This document shows, one piece after another, positions 1-8,448 of a stretch of DNA of 64,000 nucleotides (its first letter is position 1; each line of letters starts with the position of its first letter). Both the position numbers and the translations under genes were made by a program. Origin of the DNA: Microbacterium sp. KUDC0406 (GTDB lineage Bacteria; Actinomycetota; Actinomycetes; Actinomycetales; Microbacteriaceae); contig NZ_CP091138.1 in the NCBI RefSeq assembly GCF_021582875.1, forward strand, positions 3,100,001 to 3,164,000, in the 5' to 3' direction. Below the pieces are notes generated by a model. It ran no database searches and was not told where the DNA came from. It saw only the letters and a list, made by a program, of their open reading frames with translations.

Positions 1-441
1 TTCGCCATCGATGCACAGGACCGCGGAGAGCACGTCCTGCTGTTCGGACAAGTTCCGCCGGGTGAGTTGCTCGCGGCGCCATCCGCCGACCGCCTCGACG
101 GCATCGCGATCTGCGTGCTGCACTGCTCTCCGGAAGTCCAGGAGCGCCGTCTGATCGATCGCGGGGAGCCTGCCGACTCGCTCGTCCATCACCTCCGTTT
201 CGGAGAGTGGATCCGTCACCATGCGGTGGACTCTTCGCACGAGCCTGAGGTCATCCGCACCGAGAGCGACGTGCCGATGCAATGGTCGCGGTGGGAGCGG
301 CTGTCGGGAGACGACCCTCGCTGGCCGGTGAGTCTCATCGATGTGGATGCGCTCTCCCGCGTGGCTGTCACTGAACGGATCGAGAGGTGGGCCAGAGATG
401 TGCTGGTCGGCGGCGTGAGCGCCGGTGTGCGGAAGCCCTAG
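1..441 (+). CDS. P-loop kinase-like protein, C-terminal part (partial)
   Basis: The reading frame is open from the first base of the window and ends at the TAG at 439-441, so the gene begins outside the window. About 146 residues are visible. They read like the C-terminal half of a small P-loop nucleotide kinase-like protein: a strand ending in LLFGQVPP, a strand AICVLHCSP followed by a charged RRLIDRG segment (lid-like), and a final helix ERIERWARDVL. The Walker A region lies upstream and cannot be checked, so the family is inferred. A TTG at 67 could start a shorter frame, but coding character continues upstream of it. The last four bases overlap the end of the convergent helicase-like gene. 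Confidence 0.55.
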   Translation, partial: FAIDAQDRGEHVLLFGQVPPGELLAAPSADRLDGIAICVLHCSPEVQERRLIDRGEPADSLVHHLRFGEWIRHHAVDSSHEPEVIRTESDVPMQWSRWERLSGDDPRWPVSLIDVDALSRVAVTERIERWARDVLVGGVSAGVRKP

Positions 442-2483
442 CCGGTCACGAGGGTGAAGAGCCGCTTCGTCGCCCTGGTCTGCGCGACGTAGAGATCGCG
501 GATGCCGGCTTCGCCGGCCGATTCGATCTCCTCGGGTTCGAGCAGGATCACGGTGTCGAACTCCAGTCCCCGCGCGTCGGACGCCGGCACAATCGACGCG
601 TCGTGGATGCCGGCATCCAGCTCGGCCGCACGGTGCGCGGCGGCGATCACGCCGATCTGTTCTGCCGGATGCGAGTCGCGCAGCTCGGCGACGAGATCGT
701 CGAGTGCCGCGGTGAGCTCGCCGGCATCGACGACGATGCGGGTCGGACGGTCGCCATGCCGGATCGAGCGGGAGAGCCGCTGGGCGGGAGCGATGCGGGC
801 GAGTGCGGGCTCGCTCGCCTGCAGGATCTCCGCGGTGGTGCGGTAGTTCACGGTGAGCGTGTGGTGCGCGAACCGGTCCGCGCCGAACGGGCGCAGTGCC
901 TCGTACCAGCTGCGGACGGTCGTGGCGGGGCCGGCCTGCGCGAGGTCGCCCACCACCGTCATCGATCGGCTCGGGCAGCGACGCAGCAGCATCCGCCACT
1001 GCATCTCCGAGAGCAGCTGCGCCTCGTCGACGACGATGTGCCCCCACACCGCGTCGGGAGGTCCATCGACGAGCGCACGCGCCTCATCCAGCAGCACCAG
1101 ATCGGCGTCCGACCATCCGGTCGACGGGGCCGCGGCCAGGGCGGCGACGTCCTCCGCGGGCAGCATCCGTTCCAGGGCGGCGTGGTCGGAGAGCAGGCCG
1201 CGGACGACCTGCTCCGGACGGAGACGCGGCCAGACGCCCTCGACGATCCGGTCGACGCCGGGATCGACGAGCAGTTCGTCGCGGATGCGATCCCAGTCGA
1301 TCTCCAGCTCGCCGTCGGACTCGCCGTCGCCGTCCTCGGCGAACATGCCGTCCAGGTCGATGCCGAGGACATCCCTGATCTCCTCCTCGAACTCCGTGAC
1401 CTCCCGTGCGGTCTGCTGCTCGAGCTCGTCGACCAGGTCTTCGACGACATACTCGAGGAACAGCTCTCTGGCACGGTTGTGCGCGGCATCCCCCTGCAGC
1501 GCGCCGCGCCGCGCGGCGTCGACGCGAGTGGCGTCGAGCACGACGGTGCCATGCGCGGTCTGCAGCGTCAGCGACCGGCCCTGCGGCTGCCGGTCCTGCA
1601 CCCAGCGCGCGAGCGCGTCGGCGAAGGCGGCGCCGCCCTTCAGCCGGGCGACCCGCTCCAGGTCCTGTGCGGTCGCGTCCGCCCCGATCAGATCGGATGC
1701 CGTCGCCAGCTGCACGTCGTTCTCGCCGAGCGACGGCAGCACCTCGGAGATGTACGTCAGGAAGCGTCGGTTGGGACCGAACACCAGCACGCCGCGCTCG
1801 GCGATGGCCGGAAAGGCGTACAGCACGTACGCCGCGCGGTGCAGAGCCACGATCGTCTTGCCGGTGCCAGGGCCGCCGTCGACCACCATGATCCCGCGGT
1901 GCGGCGACCTGACGATCTCGTCCTGCTCGGCCTGCAGAGTCGACGCGGCCTCCCGCATCCGACCCGTCCGCGCGCCGCTCAGTGCGGAGAGCAGGGGGCC
2001 GTCGCCGACGAGATCGTCGGCGGTCGGCGTCGTGCCGTCGAGGATCTCATCGGTGACATCGCTCACCCGGCGGCCGTCGAGGCGCAGATGCCTGCGCCGC
2101 CGCAGGCCGAGTGGGGACGTCATCGTCGCGGCGTAGAACGGGCGGGCGGCTTCGGCCCGCCAGTCCACGAGCAGCGCCTCGCCGTCCGGTGACGTCAGCC
2201 CGATCCGGCCGATGTGCAGCGATGCCCCGTTCGCGTCGTCGATGCGCCCGAAGCAGAGCGCGTGCTCTGCGCCGCGCAGCCGCCGCACGCCGTCGCTCAG
2301 TCGGGCGAGCTCGGCATCTCTGGCGAACAGGTCCGCCGGGCCTTCGACCTCTGCCGCCATCACCCGCGCCTGCGCGGCGAGTCCGCTGCTCACCCCCTCG
2401 TCGAGCAGTCGGTACATCTCATCGATCGTGTTCTGCTCGTGCTCCACCTGTCGCGCCGTGCCGACGCCCGCATCCACCCGCAT
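438..2483 (-). CDS. helR: HelD/HelR-type RNA polymerase recycling ATPase (UvrD-like)
   Basis: A superfamily 1 ATPase of 681 residues. The N-terminus is helical (EQNTIDEMYRLLD) as in HelD coiled coils. It is followed by the HelD signatures FGRIDD, HIGRIGL and LLVDWRAEAARPFY. Walker A GGPGTGKT is near residue 205, HIVVDEAQ serves as Walker B, and VAQTRATKRL is at the C-terminus. HelD proteins pull stalled RNA polymerase off DNA, and the actinobacterial HelR branch also displaces rifampicin. Assignment to HelR rather than another HelD clade is inference. I chose the ATG at 2481-2483 because a GAGGGAGCAGG stretch lies just upstream; a longer frame reaches 2534 without such a site. The divergent kinase gene starts 182 bp away. 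Confidence 0.75.
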   Translation of the reverse strand: MRVDAGVGTARQVEHEQNTIDEMYRLLDEGVSSGLAAQARVMAAEVEGPADLFARDAELARLSDGVRRLRGAEHALCFGRIDDANGASLHIGRIGLTSPDGEALLVDWRAEAARPFYAATMTSPLGLRRRRHLRLDGRRVSDVTDEILDGTTPTADDLVGDGPLLSALSGARTGRMREAASTLQAEQDEIVRSPHRGIMVVDGGPGTGKTIVALHRAAYVLYAFPAIAERGVLVFGPNRRFLTYISEVLPSLGENDVQLATASDLIGADATAQDLERVARLKGGAAFADALARWVQDRQPQGRSLTLQTAHGTVVLDATRVDAARRGALQGDAAHNRARELFLEYVVEDLVDELEQQTAREVTEFEEEIRDVLGIDLDGMFAEDGDGESDGELEIDWDRIRDELLVDPGVDRIVEGVWPRLRPEQVVRGLLSDHAALERMLPAEDVAALAAAPSTGWSDADLVLLDEARALVDGPPDAVWGHIVVDEAQLLSEMQWRMLLRRCPSRSMTVVGDLAQAGPATTVRSWYEALRPFGADRFAHHTLTVNYRTTAEILQASEPALARIAPAQRLSRSIRHGDRPTRIVVDAGELTAALDDLVAELRDSHPAEQIGVIAAAHRAAELDAGIHDASIVPASDARGLEFDTVILLEPEEIESAGEAGIRDLYVAQTRATKRLFTLVTG

Positions 2484-2665
2484 CCTGCTCCCTCGTCCGG
2501 AGTCCACCCTGAGGGGTCGAGCCGCGGAACACAACGTTGACTTCGGAAGGAAGGCATGGCCTTGCGGGGCGCGTATGCGGCGCAGTGGGCATCTGCCGTG
2601 CGCCCGAGCGCGTCATTCGGGTGGCGTCGCTGCAGTCGCGGCCTCCCCACGACAGACTGACCATC

Positions 2666-3184
2666 ATGCATCTCACCTTGCTATGCGACTTGTCCTTCGC
2701 CGGCAAGAGCACCCTGGCCGAACGGCTCGCGATCGAGCTGGATGCGCTCCTAGTCAGCCTCGATGCGATCAACCTGGAACGTGGCCTGCGAGGAGGGCAG
2801 GGGATTCCGATCGAGGAGTGGGCCAGAACGAACGAGATCGCGCACGAGCGCGCCTCCCGCCGTTTGACGGCAGGGAGGAGAGCCGTCGTGGACGACACCG
2901 GTTCTCCGCGCTTCATTCGAGAGGTTTGGAGGGCTGTCGCCGACGATGCCGGCGCCGGCTTCTCGCTGGTCTGGGTCCAGATCGACACGGAGCTTCAAAG
3001 GGAACGCGTGCTGATGAACAGAGACGATCCGATGAGGCCGGACGTGATCGATCGGGTCCTCGACAAGCATCGGGAGCAATTCGAGCAACCGACGGCGGAC
3101 GAGGACGCGATCGTCGTGGACGCGCGCCACACCGCGAACCCGGAGATCGTCAGGCCGGTGGCGGACGCGATCCTGAACGCGTAA
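2666..3184 (+). CDS. Small P-loop (AAA_33-type) kinase-like protein
   Basis: A 172-residue protein that opens directly with a strand and a Walker A-like loop, CDLSFAGKST, in which the first glycine of GxxxxGKS/T is replaced by Asp. A Walker B-like strand RAVVDDTGS lies near residue 75, and an arginine-bearing lid (ERVLMNRDDPMRPDVIDR) near 120. This is the layout of small ATP-binding kinases that phosphorylate small molecules or RNA ends; the substrate cannot be told. The ATG at 2666 is preferred over in-frame starts back to 2537 because the strand-loop motif needs to be near the N-terminus. The family resembles the truncated gene at the left edge, so two P-loop genes flank the HelR gene. Confidence 0.65.
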   Translation: MHLTLLCDLSFAGKSTLAERLAIELDALLVSLDAINLERGLRGGQGIPIEEWARTNEIAHERASRRLTAGRRAVVDDTGSPRFIREVWRAVADDAGAGFSLVWVQIDTELQRERVLMNRDDPMRPDVIDRVLDKHREQFEQPTADEDAIVVDARHTANPEIVRPVADAILNA

Positions 3185-3437
3185 CGGTCACTTGCGAGTC
3201 CCCTTGCTGGTGCACCGCTCGTCAAGGCCGGATCGGAGCGTGTCCGTGACGCGCGACTCGTACCGCCCATCCGCGCCAGCCGACGTCGTTCCCGCCCTCC
3301 TCCTCGCGGGCATTCGGGAGCACAGTGTCGCGGTCCACTGTTCCTCCACAGCGGCCTCTCCGACGGATCTTTCCACACCACGCATCGAGTGTCTGACCGG
3401 GGATTCCGATGTCGGTGGCCCCTTGTTGAATGGACGT

Positions 3438-4886
3438 ATGACATCGACGGTGAACGCCTCACTCGAGCAGCTGGACGCGCTGCTCGAAGAGGTGTGTTCG
3501 TCGGCCGAGGTCGAGCGTCAGTTCGACGCGGCGCCGGCGTCAGAACTGATCGACACCCTGGTGCTCGCCGGGCGGGTGCAGCGGCGGGTCGAGGCGGTGA
3601 TCGTCGAGGCGACGGCGCAGGTGCTCGACCGTGACCTGCGCGAGCGGGATGCCCGAGTGTCAACCCGTGCCGGATGTCGCGATGCGGCAGAGCTGCTGCG
3701 CCGCACGCTGCGCGTCGACGGGCAGACCGCGCGTAAGTACGTGTCGGCGGCTGGCGGAGTGCATCGCGATGTGGAACTGACCTCGGGTGCGCGGCTGCCG
3801 GCGAAGTACGAGCAGTTGCACGCCGCACTGCTCGACGGTGAGCTCTCGCTGAGCGGATTCCTCGCCTGCACCGCGCCGATCGATGCCGCGCATCCGCGGC
3901 TGAGCCGCGACGAGATCGCCCGGGCCGATGCCGTGCTCGCGGGGGCTGCCCGCGGGCACGATCTCGAGACGGGGGAAGCGGGCGGACCGCCGCCCACGAC
4001 CGACGAGCTTGCCGCGTTCGCGCATCGCATCGTCGCGAATCTGGATCCCGACGGCGAGGACCCCGACGGCACACAGGCCGATCGGCGCCGTGGTCTCACC
4101 CTGGGTCGGCTCCGCGACGGCGTCGTGCCGGTGCGCGGCTCACTGCTGCCCGAGGTCGCCGGTCAGCTGCAGCGCATCTGGGACAGCATCCTGAATCCGA
4201 AGGCCGACGCCGCTTCCGCGACCGGGGTCGCGTTCCGGCCGGCAGGCGAGTCTGACGACGACGAACCGGTCGATGAGCGCACGCCCGCTCAGAAGAGGCA
4301 CGACGCGCTGGCCACCGCGCTGAACATCGCGGCCGCCTCCGGACAGCTCCCCACGTTGGGCGGCGCAGCGCCGACCCTGGTGGTCTCGGTGTCGGCATCC
4401 GACTACGCCGCAGGCACGGGGCGGGCGACCATCGAGGGCACCGGCTGGGACGTTCCGCTCCGCACGGCCGCGCACGCCGGCTGTGCCGGCGGCATCCAGC
4501 GGGTGCTGTTCGACGAACACGGCGCGATCGTCGGTATCGGCACCTCGGCCCGCATCTTCAACGCCCTGCAGCGCCGCGCGATCGTGCTGCGCGATCGCGA
4601 GTGCCTCATTCCCGGATGCCACGTCCCCGCCGCCTGGTGCGAGGTGCACCACGTACGCGAGCATGCCGACGGCGGCCCGACACACACTGACAACGGCGTC
4701 GCCCTCTGCTGGCACCACCATCGCACCCTCGACGTCAGCGGCTGGCAGATCCGCATGCGCGCCGGAGTGCCCGAGATCCGCGGCCCCGGCTGGTGGGATC
4801 CGAGCGGCCGATGGCGACGCCCCCGTACGCGAGCGGGGTCCGACGGCGGCCTCGCCGCAGCGCTCGCCCGGGAACGAGTGTCGTAG
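3438..4886 (+). CDS. DUF222 / HNH endonuclease domain protein
   Basis: A 482-residue protein. The long N-terminal helical part has the DUF222 signature of actinobacteria (a region around RDAAELLRRTLRVDGQTARK and a helical middle). The C-terminal HNH nuclease domain is at about residues 395-430, with CLIPGCH, CEVHHVREHADGG and NGVALCWHHH: two cysteine pairs for zinc and the His-His/Asn metal-finger core. Such genes occur in many paralogous copies in Microbacteriaceae and are often linked to mobile introns or repeats; their cellular role is not established. The ATG at 3438 is chosen because the upstream extension back to 3192 has no domain character. Confidence 0.85.
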   Translation: MTSTVNASLEQLDALLEEVCSSAEVERQFDAAPASELIDTLVLAGRVQRRVEAVIVEATAQVLDRDLRERDARVSTRAGCRDAAELLRRTLRVDGQTARKYVSAAGGVHRDVELTSGARLPAKYEQLHAALLDGELSLSGFLACTAPIDAAHPRLSRDEIARADAVLAGAARGHDLETGEAGGPPPTTDELAAFAHRIVANLDPDGEDPDGTQADRRRGLTLGRLRDGVVPVRGSLLPEVAGQLQRIWDSILNPKADAASATGVAFRPAGESDDDEPVDERTPAQKRHDALATALNIAAASGQLPTLGGAAPTLVVSVSASDYAAGTGRATIEGTGWDVPLRTAAHAGCAGGIQRVLFDEHGAIVGIGTSARIFNALQRRAIVLRDRECLIPGCHVPAAWCEVHHVREHADGGPTHTDNGVALCWHHHRTLDVSGWQIRMRAGVPEIRGPGWWDPSGRWRRPRTRAGSDGGLAAALARERVS

Positions 4887-5079
4887 ACGCTGATCGGGAC
4901 TCCGGCCGGCGGAGTCATCGCCACGCCGGTTGGCGGGATTGCGGCGCTTCGGCGCGGGGTGTGTGTCGATGAGGCCGAGCTGGTTGCCGGCGGGGGGCAC
5001 CGCGTTCCGACGCGACCGAGTGTTGTGGAACCGGCCAGCGAGGTAGCCGCCGCGCTCCGGCGCGCGCGAGTGTCGTGGC

Positions 5080-5291
5080 CGCCGTGCGATCACCGCGACG
5101 TCGGCGACGCGCTCGGCGACTTCTCGTGGCGTCGGATCATCCACGTCGATTACGTGGCCGCCGCGCGCCGTATCGACGAGCGAGCGCGAGAGTCCCTCGT
5201 ACCCGGCGAGGAACCTGTCTGTCGTGCCGTGGGACGTCGCGATCGCGGGGAACCAGCATCCGCCGGGATCGTGTCCCGACCCCGGCGGACG
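5080..5291 (-). pseudogene. Decayed coding fragment downstream of the DUF4185 gene
   Basis: The 411-bp stretch 4887-5297 has no intact gene. On the minus strand, directly after the stop of the DUF4185 gene, an open frame reads like real protein: WFPAIATSHGTTDRFLAGYE, then LSRSLVDTARGG, HVIDVDDPTPREVAERV and ADVAVIAR. The residue mix and the helix-strand-helix ending resemble the C-terminus of a P-loop kinase or ATPase. It has no start codon or upstream partner. The rest of the gap (4887-5080) is low-information GC-rich sequence. I regard it as a gene remnant; the family is not identified. Confidence 0.3.
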
Positions 5292-5297
5292 CCCTCC

Positions 5298-6833
5298 TCA
5301 GGGCACCTTCGTGAGCGAGACGTCGTCCAGCTGCATCCAGATGTCGCCGCTGTTCGTCCACACGCCGCCGAACACCTGCACGGCGTCGTGATCGCCGCTG
5401 TCGAACTCGACGGCGAACCGGGTCCACGCCCCGACCGAGTGGAAGTTCACCTCGCCGATCGGTGTGCCGTCCAGCGTCCGCGCGCCGAAGAACCCGTTGT
5501 CGCTGTTCACCGACGTCCGCAGGAACCCGGTCACCCGGTAGTGCGTGTTCCGCTCCACGGCGACGTCCTGCCAGATGTCGCGCCAGCCGCTGTTGTACCG
5601 CACGAACGCCCGGCGATCGCCTGTGAAGCCGGCGGCCGGCGACGTGTCGATGCCCGAGTTCGGCTTCGCACCCCAGGTGCCGCCGCTGCCGTCGCCGAGC
5701 ACATCGGACCGCTCGAAACTCGCATCGGCGACGAGGTTCGGGTCGACGATGTTGCCCTGGCGATCGATGCGCAGATGCATCAGATACGCGTTGTACGGGT
5801 TCCACTGCGACATCGTGAAGTAGATCTCGCCGTCCTTGTTCCAGGGGTGGAAGTAGCCGCCGTACAGCGCGGGATAGTCGGTCGAACTGGCGACCGTCTG
5901 CGCCGGCGACCACGGACCCTCCGGCTTCTTCGCCGTGCGCATGACGATGTCCTCTCCCACGAGCGACATCATCAGGTAGCGCTTGCTGTAGGTGTCGTAC
6001 CGCACCGACATCTCGCTCATCGGGGCATCCATCACGGCCACCGCCGCCGACTCGTCCTTGCTCCACCGCTTGCCGTCCCAGTACCGGTACGCCTTCTCGT
6101 CGAGCAGCTTCTTCGCCGGGACCTTCGCCACGGATGCCGGGCCGTTGCGACCGTTCTGGGTGCCGAACACGTAGATCGTGCCGCCCTTCTGCACCCACGC
6201 CTGCATCTGGAACGGGTCATCGCCGTCGGGGTTCTCCCACCGGGTGTCCGAGACCTTCCAGGTGCTGCCGCCATCGTCGGAGTAGGCGATGCCGGCGTGA
6301 TTGGTGTCCCACATTCCGGGCGGACCCCACTTCCGCACCGACATGAACCCGAGGTACTGGCGCTTACCGACCGAGATCCCGGTGGTCGGGATCGTGGTGA
6401 TCTCGTCGCCGTCGATCTTCTTCGACGGGATGATCTGCCGTGCGTACCCGTCGGGACCCTGAGCGGCCCAGTCGAACAGCATCCCGTCGGCGAGCTCGGC
6501 GTCCGACGACCGCACCAGCACGTTGCTGCGCCAATTGCCGTTCGGCGGTGCTCCGCCGCCCGGACCGACCCACGCGTTGCCGAACGTGTCGCCGAACGCG
6601 GTCAGCACATGGCCCCTCCCGTCATCCCACATGATGCCGAGGTCGGTCGATTTGATGTCCCACCGACCCCAGGTGTTGTTCGGGGCATCCGGGCCGGTGA
6701 GCTTCTCGACAACGGTGGCCGGCGTGCGCGCCGTGGTCGCCTCGGCCGGTGGCGGTGCGGATGCCGCCGCGAGGGCGACGACGGTGAGGGATGCCGCTGC
6801 GGCACCCGCCAGGACCTTCTTCAGGGGCGTCAT
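5298..6833 (-). CDS. Secreted DUF4185 protein, probable GH183 endo-D-arabinanase
   Basis: A 511-residue exported protein. Residues 1-32 form a Sec signal peptide (MTPLKK, hydrophobic core, cleavage near AEA). The DUF4185 five-bladed propeller follows, with DLGIMWDDGRGHVLTAFGDT, the GNWRSNVLVRS segment and YSDDGGSTW. The last about 150 residues (from about 365) form a beta-sandwich resembling carbohydrate-binding modules (ASFERSD, WRDIWQDVAVERNTHYRVTG, WMQLDDVSL). DUF4185 was classified as glycoside hydrolase family 183, whose characterised members cut internal alpha-D-arabinofuranosyl bonds of mycobacterial D-arabinan. This is the last gene of the leftward operon that begins with GH172. Substrate is inferred from family and locus. 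Confidence 0.8.
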   Translation of the reverse strand: MTPLKKVLAGAAAASLTVVALAAASAPPPAEATTARTPATVVEKLTGPDAPNNTWGRWDIKSTDLGIMWDDGRGHVLTAFGDTFGNAWVGPGGGAPPNGNWRSNVLVRSSDAELADGMLFDWAAQGPDGYARQIIPSKKIDGDEITTIPTTGISVGKRQYLGFMSVRKWGPPGMWDTNHAGIAYSDDGGSTWKVSDTRWENPDGDDPFQMQAWVQKGGTIYVFGTQNGRNGPASVAKVPAKKLLDEKAYRYWDGKRWSKDESAAVAVMDAPMSEMSVRYDTYSKRYLMMSLVGEDIVMRTAKKPEGPWSPAQTVASSTDYPALYGGYFHPWNKDGEIYFTMSQWNPYNAYLMHLRIDRQGNIVDPNLVADASFERSDVLGDGSGGTWGAKPNSGIDTSPAAGFTGDRRAFVRYNSGWRDIWQDVAVERNTHYRVTGFLRTSVNSDNGFFGARTLDGTPIGEVNFHSVGAWTRFAVEFDSGDHDAVQVFGGVWTNSGDIWMQLDDVSLTKVP

Positions 6834-6867
6834 TGCCTTTCCTTTCTCGAGTCGCCGAGCGGCGACG

Positions 6868-8448
6868 TCAGGCCCAGACCTCCAGTTCGGAGATCGAGGT
6901 GAAACGCATCGGCCCGCCCGGCTCGCCGGTCAGGCGGATGCCGTCGGCCACGACGGGCGGGAAGTCGAAGACGTACTCGTCGAACTCGAGGGCGGTGAAG
7001 TCGGTCGGGTACGGCGGCGACACCGTGGCATCCACCGCCGCCCACGTGCCGTCGATCCGCACCTCCACGCGCGGGGGCGCAGCGAACCAGCCGCCCAGGG
7101 AGTCCTGCGGTCCCGGCACGTACACGAGGCGGGACATCCGTCGCGGCGCGGCCCACTCGTAGCCCCAGACGTCCTCGCCGGTGCCGGGGCCGAAGGCGGA
7201 GTCCTCGGCGATCGTGCGATCGCCGTCGTTCAGCACGACCTCCTGCCCCTCGCGCACGCGGGCCACCAGGGGCGAGGCGCCACTGAGGGCGAGATTGCCC
7301 GACGCCTCGACCGCGGCATCCGTTCCCGGGTCGAACCGCACCCGGCGCAGCCCGAAGCAGTACGCCCGCCCGCCGCGCGACGACGCCGGCACGAACCAGT
7401 TGCTCTGCAGCCACATCTCGGTGCCGTCTTCGGAGATGTACTTCGAAGGGATCGTCGGCGCGTAGCCGCCGTGCTTCGCCAGCGGCGACCGGGGGCCGTG
7501 CCACGGGAAGTGCCCGAAGTCGTGGCTGTGCAGCAGCCGCCACGGGCCCCACGGTGCCGGAGCCTCGAAGAACTCGAAGGTGTACTCGCTCCAGGTCGAG
7601 TAGAGGTAGCGGCCGAGACCCGGGTTCCACACCACCGATCCCTGTGCGATGCAGGTGAAGTCGTGCGCTGCCATGCCGAAGGCGGGCGTCGGGTAGAACC
7701 CCCGTTCATCCACGAGCACCGGGCGCTTCTTCGCGATGTCCGCGGTCCATTCCGCAGGGCCCGCGTAGAACTCCCAGGCATCGATGTCCTGCACGCGGTC
7801 CGCAGACACTCGCGCGAGGAAGAGCTCGGTCGGGTCGGGCACCCGCTTCGAGAATGAGGTGCGCCAGTTGCCGTCGATTCCGTAGGCGTACACCCACTCC
7901 GAACCGCCGTTCGCCTGCCCCAGGTCGAGGAACATCACGGTCGTGAAGGCGTGGTCGTGGAACATCGGCCCGTCGGGCCAGGTCCAGGTGCGGCCGAGGT
8001 CGTCGCTGCGGACGATCGTCGCGGCGTGCGCCTCATTGAAGGTGTCGGGGGAGTCGCCGCAGCGCAGGTCCTGCACGGCGAGGAACAGCACGTCGCGCCC
8101 GTCGAGTCGCACGCAGACCATGCCGGTCGGCTTGCGGTTGAAGCGCTCCGCATCCCAGATCGGCGCGACGGCGTCGCCGTCGGCGAGGCGCTCGCCGGTC
8201 AGGCCGGCCTGCGGCATCCCGTCGATCCGGTTCACCAGGATGTCGCTCCAGCCGTGCCGTGCGAACCCGGTGCCGTCGCCGGCGGCGGCGTAGAGCGCGT
8301 CGTCGGACGCCCAGGCCGAGGGCCACAGGTCGCCGTCGCTCGCGGTCAGCACCGTGTTCGCCTGATCGACGTGGGCGATCCGCAGCCGCAGCGGAGCGGA
8401 TGCCGGGTTCACCGGCACCCCGTCCACGATCGGGTGTCCGTCAGCCAC
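6868..8448 (-). CDS. DUF4185 protein without signal peptide, GH183-like, with C-terminal discoidin-like domain
   Basis: A 526-residue paralogue of the neighbouring lipoprotein. Both share SDGDLWPSAWASDDALYAA-type, RKPTGM, LFLAVQDL, RSDDLGRTW, DPTELFLARV, WTADIAKKRPVLVDERG and YSTWSEYTFEFFEAPAPWGP-type motifs. No signal peptide or lipobox is visible at the N-terminus (MADGHPIVDGVPVNPASAPL), so it should stay in the cytoplasm unless the true start differs. After about residue 400 comes an extra domain ending in ADGIRLTGEPGGPMRFTSIS, similar to discoidin/F5-F8 type carbohydrate-binding folds. The start overlaps the end of the lipoprotein gene by 8 bp, so the two are translationally coupled. Expected role is D-arabinan or arabino-oligosaccharide cleavage; this is inference from DUF4185. 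Confidence 0.72.
   Translation of the reverse strand: MADGHPIVDGVPVNPASAPLRLRIAHVDQANTVLTASDGDLWPSAWASDDALYAAAGDGTGFARHGWSDILVNRIDGMPQAGLTGERLADGDAVAPIWDAERFNRKPTGMVCVRLDGRDVLFLAVQDLRCGDSPDTFNEAHAATIVRSDDLGRTWTWPDGPMFHDHAFTTVMFLDLGQANGGSEWVYAYGIDGNWRTSFSKRVPDPTELFLARVSADRVQDIDAWEFYAGPAEWTADIAKKRPVLVDERGFYPTPAFGMAAHDFTCIAQGSVVWNPGLGRYLYSTWSEYTFEFFEAPAPWGPWRLLHSHDFGHFPWHGPRSPLAKHGGYAPTIPSKYISEDGTEMWLQSNWFVPASSRGGRAYCFGLRRVRFDPGTDAAVEASGNLALSGASPLVARVREGQEVVLNDGDRTIAEDSAFGPGTGEDVWGYEWAAPRRMSRLVYVPGPQDSLGGWFAAPPRVEVRIDGTWAAVDATVSPPYPTDFTALEFDEYVFDFPPVVADGIRLTGEPGGPMRFTSISELEVWA

Noticed and set aside
387..2192. Long plus-strand open frame of 601 codons opposite the HelR gene
   Set aside because: It is a GC-driven antisense frame with Arg/Gly-rich, motif-free translation; the minus strand carries a well-supported HelD-type protein.
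2484..2665. Possible rifampicin-associated element before the HelR gene
   Set aside because: GCCTTGCGGGGC near 2570 resembles only half of the known inverted repeat; no second half is present, so I do not call it.
4887..5080. Possible small gene after the HNH endonuclease
   Set aside because: No start codon with ribosome site and no protein-like composition in any frame.
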